Source: Prostheceraeus crozeri
Taxonomy: Eukaryota; Platyhelminthes; Polycladida; Euryleptidae
DNA length: 64,000 nucleotides
Assembly: GCA_907163375.1 (NCBI GenBank)
Contig: CAJQUW010001638.1
Location: forward strand, 1 to 64,000
Reading direction: 5' to 3'
Under the pieces are notes generated by a model. That model had not been told where the DNA came from. It worked only from the letters and a program-made list of their open reading frames with translations, and did no database searches. Both the position numbers and the translations under genes were made by a program. Numbering within the stretch: the stretch's first letter is position 1; each line of letters opens with the position of its first letter. Positions 58,125 through 64,000 of the stretch are shown here, piece after piece.

Positions 58125-58290
58125 TTGATTATAAGCGCATGAGAACTATTATAAAAAGGGCACATGAAATGAAGCAGCACTTGCAGTGACGATCGGAAGA
58201 TAGGGGGAAGCCTTCCATTATAAATTGCGCGTTGTACAATGTGCAATGCACATTTCTCGAGTGAAGGCAGTTAACTCATTTAATAATAGT
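58125..58290. repeat. Direct repeat copy 1 (about 165 bp)
   Basis: Shares GCATGAGA-CTATT, GCAGTGACGATCGGAAG, CATTATAAATTG and GCAGT-AACTCATTT with 58590-58755 in the same orientation and order. Confidence 0.75.
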
Positions 58291-58589
58291 GGCTGAAACT
58301 ACCGGTACGACATTGGCTGACTGAGCAGAACAATATTATAGGATATTTTCGGGAACGCCGTACAAGAATTTTATCAAGATTTTTTGAAGTTGCATAAAGG
58401 AACGTGAGTCTTGTGATTGCATGGTTTGTAATTTTGTTCAAAACAATGATCCATCTATAAGCCTGCCGGACGACGCTGGTGGAATTGGATATGATTCCTC
58501 ATCTAGTCCTACTTAATTGCAACAAATTCTTCCACAGATCTCATTTGTCTCTTTATTATCCGAGATGCATTGGCTTGTTGAGAACACTG

Positions 58590-58755
58590 ATCAAGTGATT
58601 GATAATATACGCATGAGAGCTATTGTAAGAAGGGCTTGATGTGATGGATCATCTGCAGTGACGATCGGAAGGGAGAAGTCTTTCATTATAAATTGTACAA
58701 TGTACAATTTGCGATGCACATTACATAAGCAGCGGCAGTGAACTCATTTCAGTAG
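58590..58755. repeat. Direct repeat copy 2 (about 165 bp)
   Basis: Second copy of the sequence at 58125-58290, with point differences and a small indel. The copies are 465 bp apart. The sequence between them shows no element ends. Confidence 0.75.
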
Positions 58756-58914
58756 TCTTTCAAACCATCTTACTCACTATTCCAAATATATGTGGTTCAT
58801 ATCTGTCTCAAGTTTCCAAGGATTTGGTGAGACCCTGTTGTGACTGCACGCCAGCACTATTAGAATTTTATTAGCACTCTTAATTTCCTAGAATTAACAA
58901 ACCATGTAAGTTAA

Positions 58915-60236
58915 ATTATAATAATAATAATAAGTGTATATTTTGTGAAAATGAAAATCAAAGAAAAAGTTGTACATAATAGAGTCATAGATGTGAATGT
59001 CTGCAAAGCTCCGCGTTAAGAAGTGAAGTAGTAAATGGGAAGAATGTCTTTCTTCTCTTGGAAGTCCGGTGTAAGTTGACTGTATACTGGCTTCTAAATT
59101 TTCTTGGGATGCGAGAGTGTAAGCAGTGCTGCTTCATTTTCGATATCTTGAGGAACAGAGACTTGCTTAGGGTATTTCGACGTGCAGAAATTTCATTTTT
59201 GTGACAATTGCAAGTTTTTTCGTTGCTACTACCATAGTATAGGTCAAATATCATACGATGTGCTCGGTTATCCAATCTCTGAAGTTGCTTTGAGAGGCTT
59301 TTATTGATTCCCACGAAGACGGGACAGGCGTATTCAATTAGAGATCTTAGCATGGAGGTATAGATCCTATGCAGTTCTTCCTTTGAAACAAGTCTCTTAA
59401 GGCGACGCAAAATGTGAAACCGCTGATTGACTTTGGTACTGATCATCTTTGTGTGTGCTTTCCAATCCAATTTGCTATCAAGAACAACTCCCAGTAAGCA
59501 AATTTCTTGTACTTGTGGCAGCGGTGTTTGAAATGGGGGCGTTGTGTTCGGATTAGTGAACAGAAGTAACTTCGATTTGTTCATGTTTAGGATGAGCTGG
59601 TTGACGTTGCACCAAGATGTAATATTATCAATTTCTGTCTGAATGCTGTCTTGAATCTCCAATGCACTGTTCGAGCGAAGGGGAATTATTATGTTCACGT
59701 CATCAGCATATTTGACGGTGCAGACGCCAGTCGTTTTAGAGGCAAAATCGCCAATGAAGGCACAAAACAAGGAGGGAGCGAGTACGGAACCTTGGGGCAC
59801 TCCTGCGGTCATATGAATAACTTCTGATAGTTCAGATCCAATTCTTATGCTGCCTGTGCGCCCTTCAAGATAGTTATGGATCCAGGTTAGTAATCCATTC
59901 GGAAAATTATTTGTTCTAAGCCGCTTTATGAGCAAGTCGTGATTTACGAGATCGAATGCACGAGACAGGTCAAAGCTGAGGAGAGCAGCTCCAAAATTCG
60001 TCTTATCGTCTATCATCTGGCTTACATTATCCACAACGTCTATCAAAGCCGTTGTCGTCGAATGTTGGCGGCGAAATCCATGTTGTCCATCTCCGTAAGT
60101 CTTTATTAATAAATGTCTCACATTTTTCAATACAACTGCTTCTAAAACTTTTGCAGGAACAGGAAGGAGGGTGATGTAGCGCATTTTTGACACATTCGGA
60201 GGGTTGGTTTTTAAATTGATTAAAAAAGCCTAGCAA
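58915..60236 (-). mobile_element. 5'-truncated LINE with TTA-repeat tail
   Basis: On the minus strand the element ends in TTATTATTATTATTATAAT (plus 58917-58936), just past the ORF stop at 58985. Its coding part begins at about 60230 with LINLKTNPPNVSKMRYITLL, in the middle of the region before RT motif 1. The 5' part of the element, including any endonuclease, is missing. Confidence 0.85.
58985..60193 (-). CDS. LINE reverse transcriptase, open frame of about 400 codons
   Basis: The longest uninterrupted element frame in the window. In order it reads MRYITLLPVPAKVLEAVV, HGFRRQHSTTTALIDVV, ALLSFDLSRAFDLVNHDLL (motif A), TAGVPQGSVLAPSLF and CTVKYADDVNIIIPL (catalytic ADD). Then come LNMNKSKLLLF, LLGVVLDSKLDWKAHT, RIYTSMLRSLIEYACPVF and a basic tail (HRTSKRRKTFFPF). 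All RT palm motifs are intact. The first codon of the frame is GTG inside a truncated protein, so it has no native start. The copy is probably young but unable to move itself. Clade within the CR1/L2/Jockey group not resolved. Confidence 0.85.
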   Translation of the reverse strand: MSKMRYITLLPVPAKVLEAVVLKNVRHLLIKTYGDGQHGFRRQHSTTTALIDVVDNVSQMIDDKTNFGAALLSFDLSRAFDLVNHDLLIKRLRTNNFPNGLLTWIHNYLEGRTGSIRIGSELSEVIHMTAGVPQGSVLAPSLFCAFIGDFASKTTGVCTVKYADDVNIIIPLRSNSALEIQDSIQTEIDNITSWCNVNQLILNMNKSKLLLFTNPNTTPPFQTPLPQVQEICLLGVVLDSKLDWKAHTKMISTKVNQRFHILRRLKRLVSKEELHRIYTSMLRSLIEYACPVFVGINKSLSKQLQRLDNRAHRMIFDLYYGSSNEKTCNCHKNEISARRNTLSKSLFLKISKMKQHCLHSRIPRKFRSQYTVNLHRTSKRRKTFFPFTTSLLNAELCRHSHL

Positions 60237-60388
60237 CTTTGCAGTATAACTGAAGCGAAGCAGTTTTATTCGATTTAGTTTTCAAACTTGTAGGTCTATT
60301 TCGACTATTTCCCTCAGCTGAGCTCAGTGGCTCATTCGGAAATGCATGGTCCGCTTCTGATGCAATTAAATATATGAAGGGCTCAGGC

Positions 60389-60588
60389 GCAAAAACCGAT
60401 AAACGCCATTTTTGAAAAAATTGAGTCAAGTGCACCATGACATTCTTTATTATGATCCTGTTCCAGGGATCAAATCAGAATTTTCGATATTTGTTATTGT
60501 CCGCTTTGATGCTTTAACAAAGATTTGCCTCTTTTGCAAAAACCGATAAACGCCATGACTAATTTTTTGCAAAAACCGATAAATCCAT
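60389..60588. repeat. Three copies of a 20-bp motif upstream of an unknown ORF
   Basis: GCAAAAACCGATAAACGCC occurs at 60389 and 60536. A shortened GCAAAAACCGATAAA...CCAT is at 60569. All are in the same direction. Repeats of this type often lie just inside the ends of DNA transposons and bind their transposase. No matching inverted end is seen downstream. Confidence 0.7.
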
Positions 60589-60858
60589 CTTTTGGTATTT
60601 CAAAGATCTGAAACTGTCACGCAAAAAGGAATCAAATGATTGGTAAATGCCAGTTACTTATCAGCCAATAAAATGTTGGAAACGTCACGTATTTCCCTTT
60701 TTGTTTATGTTATCGTGACAACGATTGACTGAAATCGAATCTAATCATTCAACAACTTCCCTAAGTAACAGTACGCTTTCTGATGACCTATTCTGTGACG
60801 TTCTTTTGTATCAGTGTCAATAACCTTGTTTCATATTCGCTACAAACAGCAGCTTGTA

Positions 60859-61269
60859 ATGGAAGATTTGAATTCGATGGATGAACCTGTCGTAATGACA
60901 TCAATTGGACGATGTAAAAAACGAAAACCTGAAGAAACAGCTCGAGCGATCGCCAAAAAAGAACGACATTGTGCATTGGGTGAAATTCCAGGTACTGCGT
61001 GTATTCATAACAACTCCATGTGCATGGCTTCGACTATTAGTGCTGAAGAAATCGCTGATATACATGGTCGACTATACACACAGCCAGTGAAAACAAAACA
61101 AGATTCTACGCTGTTGTCTTATATGACCATTCAAAAAGTTCAACGTCGTCGCTCTCAAGGGAATGATCATCAACGCCAGAAAAGGAGGGACATGGATGTG
61201 AAATGTCATGTATTAAGGGACAAAGAACGTGTTTTTTTTACTGAATTTTCACCCCTAGCACAGCTATGA
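60859..61269 (+). CDS. Unrecognised basic ORF, probable N-terminal part of an element protein
   Basis: ATG at 60859 (MEDLNSMDEPVVMTS); 136 codons. A basic region (RCKKRKPEETARAIAKKERH) is followed by a Cys/His-containing segment CIHNNSMCMASTISAEEIAD (C-HNN--C). Then come LYTQPVKTKQDSTLLSYMTI and a second very basic stretch KVQRRRSQG...RQKRRDMDV. The order of basic region, C-x-HN-xx-C and KTKQD resembles the N-terminus of a transposon-borne protein family that I cannot name. The frame closes just before the 3' end of the next LINE, so it may be cut off. It lies downstream of three GCAAAAACCGATAAA repeats. Confidence 0.45.
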   Translation: MEDLNSMDEPVVMTSIGRCKKRKPEETARAIAKKERHCALGEIPGTACIHNNSMCMASTISAEEIADIHGRLYTQPVKTKQDSTLLSYMTIQKVQRRRSQGNDHQRQKRRDMDVKCHVLRDKERVFFTEFSPLAQL

Positions 61270-61290
61270 GCCATGAACGAAGCTAGGGGT
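61251..61290. other. 9-bp stem-loop between unknown ORF and LINE end
   Basis: ACCCCTAGC (61251-61259) and GCTAGGGGT (61282-61290) form a perfect 9-bp stem around 22 nt. It spans the stop codon of the preceding ORF and lies about 40 bp from the LINE tail. Confidence 0.5.
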
Positions 61291-61361
61291 TACTCAATGA
61301 AAAGTAACAAATTGTATTATTTTAAATAAATAAAATAAAAAAAACAGATCTTCTAATCTGG

Positions 61362-62177
61362 TTAAGCTGTCCCCATCAGAAACCTATTCGCACGCCTCTT
61401 GAAAGTATCAAGATTGTATTGGTCAGGGAAAGTGGTCTGGGGAAGCTGATTCCAAAGCTGTGCCGTGCGAACAAAAAAGCTTTTCGAGCGACTCTCAGTG
61501 CGTGCGCGTTCTGAGCTCACATGATAGCATGTGAGTGCATTAGCTCTGCGTGTGCTTCTGGAGAAGATCTTAGGTTTGGGTACGCACTCATTTACTGCAG
61601 AGCTGCTTCTACCGAAATAGTACCTGTAGAAGAGACTGAGTGAAGCAACATCCCGTCTGACGGAGAGCGGCTGCAACTTGCTAGCAAGTTTTTCACCCAT
61701 AAGATTCTTGACACGTTTCTCAACCCGTTCAAGGAGGTTAAGATGCGTTTGTGGGGCGCCTGCCCACAGATGACAACAATACTCCATCAGAGGACGAATA
61801 GTGGACTTGTAAAGATAGCAGACAGTCTGTGGTGAAAGATAGCTGCTGGCACGATAGAGACTACCAATGCGTTGAGCTGCCTGCTTGCTAATGGATTGGA
61901 TGTACGGTTTCCATGACAAGTCTTTCGTAACCGCCAATCCAAGGAAGGAGATGGAATCTTGTTCTCTGATCCTATTATCTGACATCTTAATGCTATGATC
62001 ATCATCTCCTTTAAGTCGTGAGTGCAGTTTTTGAAGGATTGAAGGAAACAAGTCAATTGGCGCCCCATTCTGAGACCCTGCGTAAGTCTTCATTAAGAAC
62101 GTTGCATAACTGCTGACGTTGCTGAGTGTTTTTAGCGAGTCGCTCATTGGAATTGAAGAGTGTTGTGTCATCTGCAT
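61362..62177 (-). pseudogene. LINE RT C-terminal part
   Basis: Continues the RT of 62053-62961 in another frame. [20 protein letters not shown] (thumb region) is followed by [32 protein letters not shown] and the end block [20 protein letters not shown] then KRRANRFL. In the upstream frame a TGA interrupts the usual W-VSFNPSKT segment near 62050. The frame then shifts close to 62010. Confidence 0.8.
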
Positions 62178-62961
62178 ACATCACCAATTTACTCACTAGG
62201 CAGTCTGGGAGGTCGTTGATGTACAGCAGAAAAAGAGTGGGTCCCAAAATTGACCCTTGAGGAACTCCTGCATTGACAAACTTGGTGGAAGACTTTTGGC
62301 CATCCAAGACGACAGATATCTGCTGGTCACTAAGGAAAGAAGCAAGAAGTTTGTGGAGATGATCAGCAACTCCATAAGACTTTAGCTTCATAAGGAGTCC
62401 CTGATGCCAGACTTTATCGAATGCCTTGGAAATATCCAAGGCAACTGATCTCGTCTCACCTTGTCTGTCAAGGACACGACTCACATGTTCAGTGACATAT
62501 GAGAGAAGATCTGCAGTTGATCGAGAGTGCCTGAAGCCATACTGTTCTTCTGATAGAAGGTTCTGAGTTTCAAGGAAGTTAACAATGTGTTGGTTAATCA
62601 CTGCTTCAATAATCTTGCCAGCAATTGGAAGCAGGCTGATAGGACGGTAACTAGATGGAAGAGATGAGTCAGAACCTTTCTTTGGAACTGGAACCACGGA
62701 AGCTACTTTCCAACAAGAGGGAAAGTCACCGGTGGATACACATCTACTGAAGAGTTTAGATAAAAGTGGAGAAAGCTCAGGTGAGAGGAGAAAGCTCAGG
62801 TGGGAGATGCTTGAAGACCGAAACCGGGATGCCATCTGGTCCATTAGACTTAGAGCTATCGAGACCGGCGATGATCTTTTTGACGTTTCGGACTGTGACT
62901 GAAGGAGGACTAACTGTCTCATCAGTGCGCGTGGGAATTGGAGGTGGAATTCTAACTCCAT
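62053..62961 (-). pseudogene. LINE RT domain
   Basis: Contains SCWKVASVVPVPKKGSDSS and YRPISLLPIAGKIIEAVI. Next come EEQYGFRHSRSTADLL and SVALDISKAFDKVWHQGLL (motif A), then NAGVPQGSILGPTLFLLYI and [14 protein letters not shown] (catalytic ADD). The frame ends at a TGA in the motif W-VSFNPSKT (RRVSEWGAN, stop). All palm motifs are intact. Confidence 0.85.
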
Positions 62962-64000
62962 CGTCTAATGACGAATTCTTCGCAAACTCCTTGCAAAGAA
63001 ACTCGGCTTTGTCTGCTGAGGTTGTCGCCATAGAAGTACTGACTTCGGCATGACGGAGTGCTGGGATGGAGGATTTGTTCCCATTGGTGACACTGTTGTA
63101 AATCCTCCAGAAGTCCTCAGAGCCAAGCTTTTGGGTAGCAATGGATTTCCGTACATACAAAGCGTAACGGCTTTTGGCCTGATGTATGCTTTCCTCGCAA
63201 TGTCTACGTGCGGTTTTGTACAATTCAAGATTGCCAGCGCTACTGTCACGCTTATACTTATGGAAAAAGTGGTCACGCTGGCAACTTGCAGCTGCACATT
63301 CTGGTGTAAACCAAGGTTGTGATTTGGGCTTCATTTGGAAAGTACGGTGAGGAATGTAGGCCAACATCCCTATCTGAAGCCACTCTGTCAGTTCTTGCGC
63401 CGACTTGTGGACGTTCTCGCTCAGAATCAAATTCTCAGCTTGAACTTGACTAAGAAAAGTGCGGAAGCCACACCAGTCTGCTTTGGAGAATTGATAAACT
63501 GTTCTATGGAAGGGTGTAGACGGTGTGGAGCAAATTTGTTTGCCAGAAACTGTGATAACACAGTGATCAGACGTGCCGAGGGGAGAAGTAACCTTGTGTG
63601 AAAAGCAAGTTGGATTTGAGGTTAGAAACAGGTCAAAGAGATATCCAGTATCCCCAGCTCGGTCAGGCACTCTGTTAGGACAAGTGACAATTTGACTAAG
63701 GTTGTGAGAGACAGCGAAATCCTGGCCTGCCTGACCGGAGAGATCGGTGGTGCGTGAGTGCACAAGCCAGGCAACATTGTGCACGTTGAAGTCACCAAAA
63801 ACGGCAACTTCAGCGCTGGGATACTCTTGTAGAAGAGAATCGATCTTGTCAGAAAGAACATTGAAAATATCCGCATTAGTTGATGGAGAGCGGTATAGGA
63901 AAAATAGAAGAAGAGTGGTCTTCTGCAGCGGCGCAATGAAGGCAAGATACTCATGCCTTGGATCCTCTGAGCTACGAAGCCTTCTCAGGGGAAGTCTTGT
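62777..64000 (-). pseudogene. LINE endonuclease domain and linker
   Basis: The frame is open to the window edge: EYLAFIAPLQKTTLLLFFLY and AEVAVFGDFNVHNVAWLVHS (the GDFN-H catalytic block of AP-like endonucleases), then LFLTSNPTCFSHKVT and LGTSDHCVITV (the SDH block). A linker with PWFTPEC and a SKSNGPDGIPVSVFKHL segment follows. A 19-bp tandem duplication (GAGCTTTCTCC repeated, 62771-62805) shifts the frame right after PPELSP, separating it from the RT frame 62053-62961. Confidence 0.85.

Larger units (their letters stand above)
61330..64000 (-). mobile_element. Endonuclease-plus-RT LINE, 3' part, runs off the window
   Basis: On the minus strand the ORF2 frames run from the window edge to 61362. 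They are followed by a T/A-rich tail (plus 61318-61345). The order endonuclease, linker, RT and C-terminal tail is that of CR1/Jockey-group LINEs. The 5' end is outside the window. Confidence 0.85.

Noticed and set aside
1-64000. LTR retroelements, Polintons, rRNA genes, CRISPR arrays
   Set aside because: No gag-pol or capsid-like frames, paired long direct terminal repeats, rRNA-like blocks or spacer arrays were seen. tRNA genes cannot be excluded without a covariance-model scan.

Overview
The window is AT-rich DNA from an animal, probably a marine invertebrate. The evidence is one spliced host gene with long introns, metazoan-type LINEs, Penelope-like, hAT, piggyBac and Tc1/mariner elements, and scattered TAGGCCTA-like words. 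I cannot name the phylum. No bacterial features, CRISPR arrays, rRNA genes or LTR retroelements were seen.

The only host gene I can support is a calcineurin B homologous protein (CHP1-like EF-hand protein) on the minus strand. Six coding exons (5033-5167, 7380-7483, 15424-15533, 28076-28156, 48584-48656, 54380-54446) all have GT-AG borders and compatible phases. Together they give an uninterrupted 189-residue protein with an N-myristoylation start (MGS), EF-hand loops and the C-terminal VEQK-SIKF signature. The gene fills about 49 kb, almost all of it intron.

Most other recognisable features are mobile-element remains, many inside the CHP introns. Intron 5 holds a hAT-type non-autonomous element. 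Intron 4 holds two LINE tail fragments. Intron 3 holds a LINE fragment, a 260-bp hairpin element, two non-autonomous hAT-type elements with perfect 8-bp target duplications, and a hAT copy that keeps only the C-terminal half of its transposase. Intron 2 (20 kb) is the richest: two head-to-head pairs that look Penelope-like; a piggyBac element (31494-37090) that was hit by a second piggyBac-type transposon and by a fold-back MITE; a Tc1/mariner derivative that keeps only its DNA-binding domain; a LINE; and a non-autonomous piggyBac-type element flanked by TTAA. Intron 1 holds a LINE inserted into another LINE.

Upstream of CHP (54.4-64 kb) are an internally deleted LINE fragment, a 165-bp direct duplication, a LINE with an intact reverse-transcriptase frame (58985-60193), an unrecognised basic ORF behind three copies of a 20-bp motif (60389-61269), and an endonuclease plus RT LINE that runs off the window end. 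The elements have no common function. The nestings give relative ages: the outer piggyBac is older than the inner one, and the outer LINE at 50.8-53.2 kb is older than the LINE inside it.
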